From contig JAEWZT010000003.1 in assembly GCA_023458375.1 (NCBI GenBank), positions 62,001 to 126,000 on the forward strand: a stretch of DNA of 64,000 bases, written 5' to 3'. The notes below the pieces were generated by a model. The model made no database searches and had not been told where the DNA came from. It was given only the letters and a program-made list of their open reading frames with translations. Each line of letters starts with the position of its first letter. The stretch's first letter is position 1. A program made the translations under genes and the position numbers. Shown here in pieces: positions 17,246-25,866 of the stretch. This DNA comes from Bacillota bacterium (GTDB lineage Bacteria > Bacillota > Clostridia > Christensenellales > CAG-314).

Positions 17246-18595
17246 ATGTCCAAGTATGTAGAAAGAGTACTGGAAGATCTTATCAGGCGCAACCCAAACG
17301 AGCCTGAGTTTCACCAAACGGCAGCGGAAGTCCTTCATTCCCTAGCGCCTGTGTTTGAAAAACGCCCCCAATACGAAAAAGCGGGTCTGCTTGAAAGATT
17401 TGTAGAACCCGAAAGAGTTATTATGTTCCGCGTTCCTTGGGTGGACGACAACGGCAACGTTTGCGTCAACAAGGGATACAGAGTTCAGTTCAATGGCGCG
17501 ATAGGACCCTACAAGGGAGGTCTGCGTTTTCATCCAAGCGTAAACCTGTCAATCATGAAGTTTTTGGCTTTTGAACAAACGCTCAAAAACAGTTTAACGT
17601 CCCTTCCCATGGGCGGCGGCAAAGGCGGCAGCGACTTTGACCCGCAAGGAAAAAGCGACGCCGAGGTTATGCGTTTTTGCCAAAGCTTTATGACGGAATT
17701 ATACAGGCATATAGGCGCCGACATTGACGTGCCCGCGGGCGACATAGGCGTAGGCGCAAGGGAAATAGGCTATCTGTTCGGACAATACAAGAGAATAGTA
17801 AACCGTTACGAAAACGGCGTTTTAACGGGCAAGGGGCTTGAATACGGCGGAAGTTTAATACGTCCCGAAGCTACCGGCTACGGCGCTACATATTTCTTTG
17901 TAGAAGTATTAAAGCACCTCAATCTTAACATTAAGGGCATGAGATTTGCTCTGTCGGGCTTTGGCAACGTTGCCTGGGGCGCGGCGTCAAAGATTACCGA
18001 ACTTGGCGGCAAAGTCGTATGCATATCGGGTCCCGACGGATACGTGTTTGTCAAAAACGGCTTAAACAAAGAAATGATTGACTTTATGCCCGTTATGAAC
18101 GGTTGGAGACGCAACAAGGTCAGCGAGTTTAAAGACAAGTTCCCCGAAGTGGAATTTATAGCAGGCAAAAAGCCTTGGGGCAATGTGGACGCAGACGTAT
18201 ATATGCCCTGCGCTACGCAAAACGAAATACGCATTGAAGACGCTAAGGCAATAGTAGCTAAGGGAATTAAGTATTTGAACGAAGTTTCCAATATGCCCAC
18301 CACCAACGAAGCGCTTGAATATTTGCAAGACAACGGCGTTTTGGTATGCCCCAGCAAGGCGGTTAACGCCGGCGGCGTAGCTACAAGCGGTCTTGAAATG
18401 AGCCAAAACAGCGCGCGCCTTTCATGGGCTGCCGAAGAAGTTGACGAAAAGTTAAAGGGTATTATGAAAAATATCCACGCTCAAATCTTAAAGGCTACGC
18501 AAGATTACGATTTGGATTATAACCTAGTTGCAGGCGCAAACATCGCGGGCTTTGACAAGGTTGCCGCCGCTATGATGGCGCAGGGCATTGTGTAA
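17246..18595 (+). CDS. gdhA: Glutamate dehydrogenase (hexameric, GdhA type)
   Basis: Interconverts glutamate with 2-oxoglutarate and ammonia. The 449 residues match small hexameric bacterial and clostridial GDHs. The glycine-rich PMGGGKGGSDFDP segment holds the catalytic Lys126, and DVPAGDIGVGAREIG follows with the catalytic Asp near 166. The second half has the dinucleotide motif GFGNVAWG. NAD or NADP preference is not clear from sequence. Monocistronic with its own promoter and a strong terminator. It likely links ammonia from tryptophanase and other amino-acid catabolism to 2-oxoglutarate. Confidence 0.95.
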   Translation: MSKYVERVLEDLIRRNPNEPEFHQTAAEVLHSLAPVFEKRPQYEKAGLLERFVEPERVIMFRVPWVDDNGNVCVNKGYRVQFNGAIGPYKGGLRFHPSVNLSIMKFLAFEQTLKNSLTSLPMGGGKGGSDFDPQGKSDAEVMRFCQSFMTELYRHIGADIDVPAGDIGVGAREIGYLFGQYKRIVNRYENGVLTGKGLEYGGSLIRPEATGYGATYFFVEVLKHLNLNIKGMRFALSGFGNVAWGAASKITELGGKVVCISGPDGYVFVKNGLNKEMIDFMPVMNGWRRNKVSEFKDKFPEVEFIAGKKPWGNVDADVYMPCATQNEIRIEDAKAIVAKGIKYLNEVSNMPTTNEALEYLQDNGVLVCPSKAVNAGGVATSGLEMSQNSARLSWAAEEVDEKLKGIMKNIHAQILKATQDYDLDYNLVAGANIAGFDKVAAAMMAQGIV

Positions 18596-18761
18596 AATAA
18601 GTCTTTGTTTTTGCGCTTTGAATAGTTTAATAACAGTTTAAATGAAGTCAAGGCAAAATTAAAGCATTTGTTATTTTGCAGCAGGCTTAAAAAACGAAAG
18701 CGAAACGCGCGGTTTTTGTTAATGTTGTTAATAAAACGCGCGGGTAAAGTTCAACAATTTA

Positions 18762-18794
18762 TTTAAAGCGGCGGAAGTTTTCCGCCGCTTTAAA
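18762..18794. terminator. Terminator between gdhA and the restriction gene
   Basis: A 15-bp GC-rich stem (TTTAAAGCGGCGGAA and its complement) with a GTT loop lies between convergent genes and can serve both strands. Confidence 0.85.
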
Positions 18795-18837
18795 TAATAA
18801 AATCTACTAATCTAATTAATAGGAATTTATATTGACC

Positions 18838-19803
18838 TTATTGTGTATTTGAAAAGTTCATAAAATATTGCTCATCATCAATCTTAATAAACTCAACGTC
18901 GGTGCGTCCATAGTTGAGCAAATGTTGTTTGGTTACAAACATACCATTAGGCAAGCCTAGCCTATTGCGAAAGTATTCGCCTATATGTGCGTTATTTAGT
19001 GGCGTTGTTATCGCCTTATCACCACCTTGTTCAACACGCAGAATCAAATTTATGTTATCGTCTGTCAAAACTGAAAAATGCCGATTATTGAGCGGAAAAA
19101 AACCAGAGCGGGCTTGGTGAGAGGGCAAGGATATGTATGCCTGATTTGGGTTTCTTCCTGGACGTTGCCCCCAATTAAGACCAGCCTTTGTGTGCATATT
19201 GCCGTTATGGTCAAGAAGTGAAAGCCTTAGTGTGTTTTCGCTTGTTAACGGTGCAAGAATTGAATCAACTCCAGCAGTATAATCTCTTGTACGTGAAATC
19301 TGAATATGCTCTTCAATGTCGGCATGTATACAATACATACTGTTTGCTTCAATAGAATTAAAATAATTCAATGCCTGAGTAGGATCACATTCTTGTATTA
19401 TTTCACGACGCGCGCGTGAAAAAGCAACCTGAGAATAGTTTACCGAGCCTAAAAAAGCGGAAAAAGGTATGCCGTTTCGTTCCCAAATATATATTTTTGA
19501 ATGGACGGGTGGGCCCTCAACAACATATTGACAACTGAAAGATGAATTATTTGTAGTGACAATTCGGCGATCATTCATAACTGTTTTGAAGCCTTCATGT
19601 GTTACCGTTGAAAGTCCATCAAAATTGCACATCCCTACAATCAATGCAATTTCAATAGGGTGTCTATGGCGTTCGGCAATTTCAGTTATATGCCAAGAAG
19701 CCATAGAAGGACTTGCATAACCCGATATAATTTTTAGTTTGCTTGCCCCTTGTTCTATGGGCTCAAATAAAACACGGTTTAGAAAACCATTCGTGTATAT
19801 CAT
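18838..19803 (-). CDS. PLD-type (NgoFVII-like) type II restriction endonuclease
   Basis: A 321-residue nuclease. His101 and Lys103 in VHSKIYIWERN followed by FLGSVNYSQVAF form a phospholipase-D HKD half-site as in NgoFVII/BfiI-like endonucleases, which cut DNA without metal ions and usually as dimers. The C-terminal half (about 190-321) is probably the DNA-recognition part. It begins 7 bp after the methyltransferase stop, with AGGTGA as ribosome binding site. Codons are visibly more A/T-ending than in neighbouring metabolic genes, consistent with transfer. Specificity unknown. Confidence 0.8.
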   Translation of the reverse strand: MIYTNGFLNRVLFEPIEQGASKLKIISGYASPSMASWHITEIAERHRHPIEIALIVGMCNFDGLSTVTHEGFKTVMNDRRIVTTNNSSFSCQYVVEGPPVHSKIYIWERNGIPFSAFLGSVNYSQVAFSRARREIIQECDPTQALNYFNSIEANSMYCIHADIEEHIQISRTRDYTAGVDSILAPLTSENTLRLSLLDHNGNMHTKAGLNWGQRPGRNPNQAYISLPSHQARSGFFPLNNRHFSVLTDDNINLILRVEQGGDKAITTPLNNAHIGEYFRNRLGLPNGMFVTKQHLLNYGRTDVEFIKIDDEQYFMNFSNTQ

Positions 19804-19810
19804 CCGTCAC

Positions 19811-20866
19811 CTACTCGCTAATGTTAGAAGAAATCCATTCGTAACTAATCCCAGCAAAGGTTTTTAATATTGCTTCAAATATTATTCTTGCTATATCGCA
19901 AGGAACTGCCATGCCTATTTGTTTGCGCACACTTTCTTTTGAACCGCTAAAAATATATGTATCAGGGAAAGTCTGCAAACGTGCCCGTTCACGATTAGTT
20001 AAAGCACGATTTTCGCTCCAATGATAAATGTGAGTGCCACCGCCACCACTTCCTGTGACAGTATAAGCGGGCTTTGAAGGGTCGAGGCGTTTGTAAATCT
20101 GACTGATCTTCGCGCCGTTGACATTAAGACGCAACTCTTCTGGCAAATTAGCGGTAAAAGCATTTTCACCAGGCTTTATATATTTTAATCGCTCAATAAC
20201 TGTCTTTGATTGCGCAGTCAATTCGTTATTATTTGCATCTGCTAAAATAGGCGGAACTTCTATTGCAGTACGGCAAGAAATATCAACTCCTATATACTTT
20301 GCGGTTGACGGAACTCTATATTCAAGTTGCAAATCTTTTCTAATACCGATGATAATTATTCTATGGCGTGCTTGTGGTATTCCATATTCTTCAAATTTAT
20401 ATAAATGTGGCGTAATGTTATAATTCGCGTCACGCATTTCTTGAAGAATTGTTTCAAAAGCTTTTCCGTCATTCGCGTTGCGAAGCCCGCCGACGTTTTC
20501 GGCAAGAAACCATTGTGGCTGATATTTTTTTAATGCGGCTATACCATAAGAGTACAGAGAGCCATATACGCCATTCATACCCTTTTGTTCGCCGACAATG
20601 CTAAAATCATTACAAGGGAAGCCAAATGCAAAAGCGTTAATACCTTCAAGGTTATTAAAATCAAACGTACGGACATCAGCGCAATGGACATTTTTATGAG
20701 AACCGTTTGCAATATTATTAGCGTAAGTGTCGCAAGTATCCCGGTCATAATCTATTGCCCATTTATGTATAATACGAAAATCAGGGTTTCCTATATCGGC
20801 AGTTATAGCGCCGTAGGCAATGCCACCAGGTCCGCAAAACATTTCACCAAGTCTAAATACTGGCAT
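19811..20866 (-). CDS. DNA (cytosine-5) methyltransferase of a type II R-M system
   Basis: A 351-residue C5-methyltransferase with motifs in order: I (FCGPGG, 10-15), IV with catalytic Cys85 (GFPCNDFS), VI (AENVGG, 123-127), VIII (QARHRI), a target-recognition region about 190-280, and a terminal motif X (IGMAVP). It protects the host from the nuclease encoded directly downstream in the same transcript, giving a methylase-first operon that favours safe transfer. GGGGG lies before the ATG. No control (C) protein or Vsr gene is present. Confidence 0.93.
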   Translation of the reverse strand: MPVFRLGEMFCGPGGIAYGAITADIGNPDFRIIHKWAIDYDRDTCDTYANNIANGSHKNVHCADVRTFDFNNLEGINAFAFGFPCNDFSIVGEQKGMNGVYGSLYSYGIAALKKYQPQWFLAENVGGLRNANDGKAFETILQEMRDANYNITPHLYKFEEYGIPQARHRIIIIGIRKDLQLEYRVPSTAKYIGVDISCRTAIEVPPILADANNNELTAQSKTVIERLKYIKPGENAFTANLPEELRLNVNGAKISQIYKRLDPSKPAYTVTGSGGGGTHIYHWSENRALTNRERARLQTFPDTYIFSGSKESVRKQIGMAVPCDIARIIFEAILKTFAGISYEWISSNISE

Positions 20867-20906
20867 GCAGAATACCCCCTTTTTTATGAATAAGAAATTA
20901 TCTTAT

Positions 20907-20936
20907 ATACTAACACAAGCCCCCTTATAAAGTCAA
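20907..20936 (-). promoter_or_regulatory. Promoter of the R-M operon
   Basis: On the minus strand TTGACT (20931-20936), an 18-bp spacer and TAGTAT (20907-20912), about 40 bp upstream of the methyltransferase ATG. Confidence 0.5.
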
Positions 20937-21103
20937 CACATATAATTTCTTAACGTAAACTCAAAATACTATGTAATATATTATTATATTAGTTTTTAAG
21001 CTATTAGTAAACTAATTAACTTAAGTACTTGCTTGTAGCATTTGAAGAGTAGCAAGCAATGTTTAAATATTTATGGTAAATTAATCTTTTATTTTTATAA
21101 ATA

Positions 21104-21132
21104 TTGAAATGATGCAGTAAAAATGCTATAAT
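21104..21132 (+). promoter_or_regulatory. Promoter of the THF riboswitch-folT unit
   Basis: TTGAAA (21104-21109), a 17-bp spacer and extended -10 TGCTATAAT (21124-21132). The predicted start at about 21139 matches the 5' edge of the riboswitch. Confidence 0.8.
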
Positions 21133-21135
21133 AGC

Positions 21136-21240
21136 TCTGCAAAGTAGAAGCATCGCGTTAAGTGTGGCGGAATGGGAAGTTGTCCGCCAACGAAAAGGAA
21201 AAACTTCCTTGCGGTGATGCCTCGCGTCCGTTGCATCAAT
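21136..21240 (+). promoter_or_regulatory. Tetrahydrofolate (THF) riboswitch
   Basis: The sequence carries the class landmarks: TCGCGTTAAG, an arm closing on TGGCGG/CCGCCA with AATGGGA in its loop, then ACGAA, a small hairpin AAGGAA/TTCCTT, and GCGGTGATGC pairing back with GCATCGC. A TGCAA/TTGCA helix (21138-21142 with 21231-21235) closes the element. Downstream GGCAAG/CTTGTC (21243-21263) followed by TTTATT could be a terminator. CCTC in the aptamer tail can also pair with the GAGG of the ribosome binding site at 21291-21297. Folate binding should lower folT expression. Confidence 0.88.
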
Positions 21241-21302
21241 TCGGCAAGATATAAAAACTTGTCTTTATTAGCTTACGGACTTTCCTTTGCGGGGAGGTCT
21301 AT

Positions 21303-21812
21303 ATGTTTTCTACAAAAAAACTTGTTTATACGGCGCTTTTTACGGCGCTTAACGTTTTGGCAAACATTTTTTCTATAAAATTGTTTACAAGCAATTATCT
21401 TTCCTTTGTATATGTTGTTTGTTTTATGGCGGCGGCGTATTTGGGTATTCTGCCGGCGGCAATAGTAGCGTTTTTGGGCGACCTTATCGGTTGTTTTGTC
21501 GCGCCAAAAGGGGAAATAAACCCACTAATACTTTTGTCAAGCACTCTTTTAGGACTTATACCCGCGCTGATTTTTAAAATAAAAAATCTTGATTTGACGG
21601 TAAAGCTTATCATTGCGCTGGTAATTTGCACAGTCGTTTGCACCTCTTTTTTAAATACCTACGCGCTTTGGGTTATGTATTCTTCAAGCTCAAAAACATT
21701 TTGGGTTTATTTGGGGGGGAGGTTGCCCTTCCAGCTTGTAAATACCTTTTATAACGGCGTAATCGTTTTTGCGCTGTTAAAGTCAAAGGCGCTTGACAGG
21801 CTAAATATTTAA
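21303..21812 (+). CDS. folT: Folate ECF transporter S component (FolT-like)
   Basis: A 169-residue integral membrane protein with about five to six helices, the size of S (substrate-capture) subunits of energy-coupling factor transporters. The N-terminal FSTKKLVYTALFTALNVLANIF helix is typical of this fold. The THF riboswitch in the leader points to folate as substrate; the EcfA/EcfT module is not in this window. GGGGAGG lies 5 nt before the ATG. The family call is firm and the folate assignment rests mainly on the riboswitch. Confidence 0.87.
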   Translation: MFSTKKLVYTALFTALNVLANIFSIKLFTSNYLSFVYVVCFMAAAYLGILPAAIVAFLGDLIGCFVAPKGEINPLILLSSTLLGLIPALIFKIKNLDLTVKLIIALVICTVVCTSFLNTYALWVMYSSSSKTFWVYLGGRLPFQLVNTFYNGVIVFALLKSKALDRLNI

Positions 21813-22211
21813 AAAGAGAAAATTAAAGCCGAAAGCGGCAGAAGCCAAAGGCAAAAAACGCCAAAAGAAGAAAAAAGAATATTACCCGTTCCGCAAAGCT
21901 TGTATTGCAAAATAAAACCAAATGCCCGCGTTGGAAGCGGGGTTCAAAGCGTTTTCACGCAAATATTCGCGGATTGTTCTTAACAAAATAAGGGATAACA
22001 GGGTTAAAACAAAGGATTAAAATCAAGGCGCCGATTGCAAAATATTTGTTTTAATGTAAAGCGGGTAGCAAAAAAGGCAATTAAATACAAAATCCGCCAT
22101 TAAACGTAAACCCGTTAAGGCAAAAAGCAATATAATTATTAAATCCGACTGGTATCAAAAATATAAAAAAATGGACATATGAAAAAACACAAATAATTGG
22201 AGGAAAAATAT
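21813..22211. other. Gap between folT and the GDPD gene
   Basis: No gene or clear terminator seen. A TATAAT at 22131-22136 could be a -10 for the next gene but has no good -35 at 16-18 bp. Confidence 0.4.
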
Positions 22212-23279
22212 ATGACTGTAAAGCTTAAAAAGTGGCAAAAAGCCTTAGTTATTATCGCTTGCGTCGTGTTAGTTTGGAGCTTGTTCGCCCTGGTTCCGCG
22301 CCACGACAGCCACGGCGGTCAAAATCCGTTCAGATCCTATGACGGCGGCGTTTATCTTGTCGCACACCGCGGCGGCAGGGGAGAGATGCCCGAAAATACC
22401 CTTGAAGCTTTTTATAACGCTTACAGCATAAACAGCGGCGTCGTAATGGAAAGCGACGCCAATATGACAAAAGACGGCGTCTTAATTTTGTGCCACGACA
22501 ACAGGCTTGACCGCACCACAAATGTTACAGGTGAAATATACGACTGGACTTACGCCGATTTGGTGTCAAACGAGGTTGATTTCGGTTATGCCAACAAGGC
22601 GTTAAAAGACAGTAGCGGCAATTACATTTTAGACAGCGGCGGAAACAGAACTTACGAGCTGTCGCTTTTTAAAACGGGTTCGTCAGCCCCCGTTGCCGAT
22701 ATAACAAAAACTCCCCTTGACGTAAGTTATCCGTCGGGAATACACGCGCGGCACGAAAGCAAGTTCTTGGTTACTACGGTAGAAGAGCTTATTGACGCTT
22801 TCCCCGGTAACCTCATAAGCGTGGAAATAAAGCAAGAGGGTGAGGCGGGGCTTGCCGCGCTTGAAAAGTTAATTGAAATAATTGAGGCTAAGGGCGCAAG
22901 CGACAGAGTCGTAATAGGTTCTTTTCACGAGGAGGTTTTCAAAAAAGAGGTGCAGCTTAAAAAAGAGGGCAAAAACTTTTTGTTTTCCCCCGCTCAAAAC
23001 GGCGTGGTGGAGTTTTTGATTCCCAGCTGGTTTTTGCTTGACACCTTTTATAACTATCCCGTTTCCATAATGCAAGTGCCCATGTCGCAAGGACCCATTA
23101 AGGTAGCAACCCGCGCCTTTGTGCAAACCGCCCACAGGCATAACATTGCAGTGCAGTTTTGGACTATAAACAACGCCGACGATATGCGCTACCTTATTGA
23201 AATAGGCGCGGACGGCATAATGACGGACTATCCGTCGCTGCTTAAAAGCGTTATGGATGAAGCGGCTAAGTCCTCTTAA
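22212..23279 (+). CDS. Membrane-anchored glycerophosphodiester phosphodiesterase
   Basis: About 355 residues. One N-terminal membrane helix (roughly 8-28) is followed by a GDPD TIM-barrel domain on the outside. VAHRGGRGEMPENTLEAF holds the catalytic His and first metal ligand, and ESDANMTKDGVLILCHDNRLDRTTN (cut here as two motifs, ESDANMTKDG and CHDNRLDRTTN) holds the rest of the active site; SVEIKQEG and the C-terminal GADGIMTDYP complete the family pattern. It hydrolyses deacylated phospholipids to glycerol-3-phosphate and an alcohol. A TTG at 22197 extends the frame but lies in the TTGGAGG ribosome binding site, so the ATG at 22212 is the start. Confidence 0.9.
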   Translation: MTVKLKKWQKALVIIACVVLVWSLFALVPRHDSHGGQNPFRSYDGGVYLVAHRGGRGEMPENTLEAFYNAYSINSGVVMESDANMTKDGVLILCHDNRLDRTTNVTGEIYDWTYADLVSNEVDFGYANKALKDSSGNYILDSGGNRTYELSLFKTGSSAPVADITKTPLDVSYPSGIHARHESKFLVTTVEELIDAFPGNLISVEIKQEGEAGLAALEKLIEIIEAKGASDRVVIGSFHEEVFKKEVQLKKEGKNFLFSPAQNGVVEFLIPSWFLLDTFYNYPVSIMQVPMSQGPIKVATRAFVQTAHRHNIAVQFWTINNADDMRYLIEIGADGIMTDYPSLLKSVMDEAAKSS

Positions 23280-23377
23280 AAAGCGGTTTTGTAAAAATTG
23301 ATTGCCGGTTTTTCAAATGCGGCAGCTAGATAAACGCGCAAGCTTAATTAAACGCAAAGAGTTTGCAAACTCTTGTG

Positions 23378-23404
23378 AAATGCCGAATGTTTTCGGCATT
23401 TTTC
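23378..23404 (+). terminator. Terminator after the GDPD gene
   Basis: AAATGCCGAA, a TGTT loop and TTCGGCATTT, then TTT. The following 200 bp up to the rplM promoter hold no gene. Confidence 0.8.
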
Positions 23405-23610
23405 GCTCCTTAGAAAACAATAAGGTTTTTTGCAAAGCAAACTTAAAGAAATGACGGTATATTTTCGCTTTAAGTTCTTTGTTTGTTAAACTTCCTTTCA
23501 ATTAAATGCCCAAAAAAAGCGCGGTTAAAAAATTGGCTGATAATCTGTATTGGACTGCTTTGGGCGTTAAAAAACAGGCGCGGGCAAAAGAGCATTTTTA
23601 ACCTTTTCGC

Positions 23611-23639
23611 TTGACAACAAATGCGCCTTTGTATAGAAT
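23611..23639 (+). promoter_or_regulatory. Promoter of rplM-rpsI
   Basis: TTGACA (23611-23616), a 17-bp spacer and TAGAAT (23634-23639). Confidence 0.8.
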
Positions 23640-23645
23640 AATAGG

Positions 23646-23716
23646 GCTGTGAATATATGGCGGGGCATTTTAAGCTCTGCTCCGCGTTTTCCGCCTCCAC
23701 TTGGAAGATATATTCG
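23646..23716 (+). promoter_or_regulatory. Structured leader of rplM (candidate L13 autoregulatory leader)
   Basis: The 5' untranslated region folds into a long arm: GAATATAT (23651-23658) pairs with ATATATTC (23708-23715). Inside it GGCGG can pair with CCGCC, or alternatively GCGGGGC with GCTCCGC. Position in front of rplM and the two exclusive inner helices suggest an L13-leader-type feedback element; I cannot confirm the family match by eye. Confidence 0.5.
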
Positions 23717-23755
23717 TCGTGAACGGCAAAAAAACTTAAATAAGGAAAAAATTAT

Positions 23756-24190
23756 ATGAAATCTTTTATGGCAAAAGCTGAAACGGTTGAGCGCAAATGG
23801 TATGTCATTGACGCCGACGGTTTGGTATTAGGCAGACTTGCCAGCGGAGTCGCGTCAATTCTGCGCGGCAAAAACAAACCGCAATTTACCCCCAACGTTG
23901 ATACGGGCGACCACGTTATCGTAATCAACTCCGACAAAGTGGTGCTTACGGGCAACAAGCTTGAAGACAAGTATTTTAGAACCCACTCGGGCAAACCCGG
24001 CAATATGCGCGAAACCCCTTATTCCGTCATGATGGAAAAAAGAAGCGACTTCGTAGTATTAAAAGCCGTTAAGGGAATGCTCCCCAAAGGACCTTTGGGA
24101 AGTCAAATGCTCAAAAAGCTTCGCGTATATAAAGGTGCGGAACATAAGCAAGAGGCGCAAAAGCCTATCGCTTTGACGCTTGCCGATTAA
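23756..24190 (+). CDS. rplM: 50S ribosomal protein L13
   Basis: 144 residues, the normal length. It shows the family features from the N-terminal W-Y-V-I-D-A-D-G segment through LGRLAS, the NSDKVVLTGNK stretch, and the MLPKGPLGSQML signature near residue 105-120. It is the first gene of the usual L13-S9 operon and sits behind a structured leader. AAGGA precedes the ATG. Confidence 0.98.
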   Translation: MKSFMAKAETVERKWYVIDADGLVLGRLASGVASILRGKNKPQFTPNVDTGDHVIVINSDKVVLTGNKLEDKYFRTHSGKPGNMRETPYSVMMEKRSDFVVLKAVKGMLPKGPLGSQMLKKLRVYKGAEHKQEAQKPIALTLAD

Positions 24191-24204
24191 GGGGGGAAAA
24201 TTAA

Positions 24205-24615
24205 ATGGCAAAAGTTATATTAAAGAAAAAGACGCAATTTTTGGGAACGGGAAGACGTAAGTCGGCTGTCGCCCGCGTGCGCTTGCTTCCTAACGGCAGC
24301 GGCGAAATAACCATCAACAAAAGAAAAATTGACGATTACCTGCCCCTTGACACATTAAAATATATTGTGCGCCAGCCCTTAGAGACCACTAACACTACTG
24401 GCAAATACGACGTAGCGGTAAATGTTACCGGCGGCGGTACTACCGGTCAGGCGGGAGCTATAAGGCACGGCATCGCAAGAGCGCTGGTAATTGCGGGAGA
24501 AGACAAAGACGCCCTCAAAAAAGCGGGATTTTTAACACGCGACCCGCGTATGAAGGAACGTAAAAAGTACGGCTTGCACAAAGCCCGTAAAGCTCCTCAA
24601 TTCAGCAAGAGATAA
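24205..24615 (+). CDS. rpsI: 30S ribosomal protein S9
   Basis: 136 residues. It begins with a short extension, then GTGRRKSAVARVRL, contains GGGTTGQAGAIRHGIARAL, and ends with the conserved ...KAPQFSKR tail that reaches the ribosomal P-site. It starts 14 bp after rplM with a GGGGG ribosome binding site, and the operon is closed by a strong terminator. Confidence 0.98.
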   Translation: MAKVILKKKTQFLGTGRRKSAVARVRLLPNGSGEITINKRKIDDYLPLDTLKYIVRQPLETTNTTGKYDVAVNVTGGGTTGQAGAIRHGIARALVIAGEDKDALKKAGFLTRDPRMKERKKYGLHKARKAPQFSKR

Positions 24616-24712
24616 AACTCCTACAATCTACGGTTGCTGAACCCAAGCCGAGTTTTTCTATGTTAATCTAAGGTCTTAAATAATCAGCAGAAGACAGAAC
24701 AATTAAAATACT

Positions 24713-24750
24713 ATAAGAAAAAGGAACGGTTTTCCGTTCCTTTTTCTTAT
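24713..24750. terminator. Strong terminator after rpsI
   Basis: A 17-bp perfect stem with a T4 loop; the arms hold AAAAAGGAACGG and its complement, with T5 on both strands. The region 24751-24986 behind it shows no gene. Confidence 0.9.
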
Positions 24751-24986
24751 ACCGCTCTTTAATGCAGTGATATGGGTAAAAACTCACCCTTTTATTCTTC
24801 GTATAAGCCGGCGTAAGAAAGGAGCCCCATTGTCTTGCTGCAATACCAACCCGTTTGTAAGGCAGCGCCCGTCGTTATTATCTCAATAGAGCGTTTCCAA
24901 CTTCTGCGTTACCCCTAATTTTTTAAAAGTAGCGCGTCAGGCGAGCCTAATTCAACCTTTGCGTTACAAAATCTCAATGCACGTTA

Positions 24987-25015
24987 TTGCTTTTTGGTTG
25001 AATAAAAAATATAAT
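24987..25015 (+). promoter_or_regulatory. Promoter of the XRE regulator pair
   Basis: TTGCTT (24987-24992), a 17-bp spacer and TATAAT (25010-25015). The leader is about 30 nt with AAGGAG near its end. Confidence 0.7.
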
Positions 25016-25050
25016 AGTAGCGTAAACAAGAAAAATTAAGGAGAATATTT

Positions 25051-25542
25051 ATGGAAAGTTTAGGCGAAAGAATAGCAAGGCTGAGAAAAGAAATGAACTA
25101 CACGCAAGAACAATTGGCGGAAAAAATGGGGATAACTCCCCAGTCGGTAAGCAAATGGGAGAAGGGCGTTACCTCCCCCGACATTACGGCCCTGCCCCTT
25201 TTAGCGGACATTTTCGGCATTACCATAGACGAGCTTTTGGGAAGAAATAAAAACGAGAGCGCGGCGGAGGAACAAATTAACCGCCTTACTTCAAAGGAAC
25301 TAAGAAAACTCATGATTAAAATAGTCGTAGTCTCAAACGACGGCGACAATGTAAAAATACAGCTTCCCTACCAGTTTGTAAGAACTGCGGTAAATACGGG
25401 AATGAAGATACCCTCCGTGGGGGAAAAGCTTGGCAACGTGGATTTCGGCGAGGTTTTTAACTGCGTGGAAAGCGGTATGCTGGGGGAAATCGTAAACATA
25501 ACAAGCGCCGACGGAGACACTGTAAAAATATGCGTGGAGTAA
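25051..25542 (+). CDS. XRE-family regulator with C-terminal SHOCT/YvlB-like region
   Basis: 163 residues. Residues 1-64 are a Cro/C1-type helix-turn-helix (LRKEMNYTQEQLAEKMGI, then QSVSKWEKG, with the ELLG end of the domain). The rest (about 85-163) contains IKIVVVSNDGDNVKIQLPY, which resembles the short beta-strand domain of YvlB/LiaX-like proteins. It is followed after 1 bp by a gene whose product has the same type of strand pattern, so the two probably act together, for instance in an envelope-stress response. Target unknown. Confidence 0.75.
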   Translation: MESLGERIARLRKEMNYTQEQLAEKMGITPQSVSKWEKGVTSPDITALPLLADIFGITIDELLGRNKNESAAEEQINRLTSKELRKLMIKIVVVSNDGDNVKIQLPYQFVRTAVNTGMKIPSVGEKLGNVDFGEVFNCVESGMLGEIVNITSADGDTVKICVE

Positions 25543-25543
25543 T

Positions 25544-25804
25544 ATGAAAATTTTAGTAAAAGCGGAAAAAGAGGGAAAAAAAGACATAAAGCTAAATATC
25601 CCGTTATTTTTGGCGTCAAATAAAATCGCCTTCGGCATTATGTGGGGCAATGTAAAGGTAAAGGTAGAAAAAGAACTTCCTTTCGACAAAAAAGAGATTT
25701 ACGCGCTTTATAAAATACTGTTAAAAGAGCTGAAATACTACAAGGGGCTTGAACTTGTCAACGTTTCCAAAGAAAACAAAAATGTAGTTAGCATAGTTAT
25801 ATAG
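25544..25804 (+). CDS. Small SHOCT/YvlB-like protein, partner of the XRE regulator
   Basis: 86 residues. ILVKAEKEGKKDIKLNIPL is similar in pattern to the C-terminal region of the upstream regulator (a charged turn followed by x-K-(I/L)-x-(I/L)-P-(L/Y)). No enzyme motif and no membrane helix. The start lies 1 bp after the regulator's stop with GGAG just upstream, so it is in the same operon. Function not known. Confidence 0.65.
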   Translation: MKILVKAEKEGKKDIKLNIPLFLASNKIAFGIMWGNVKVKVEKELPFDKKEIYALYKILLKELKYYKGLELVNVSKENKNVVSIVI

Positions 25805-25866
25805 TCGAACTAAAAAAACTTTATAAAATTGCGTCAAAACTTTGCTTTTTAGCGCAAAATACATAA

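Noticed and set aside
21172..21378. 68-codon frame across the folT leader
   Set aside because: It is the THF riboswitch read as protein; no ribosome binding site.
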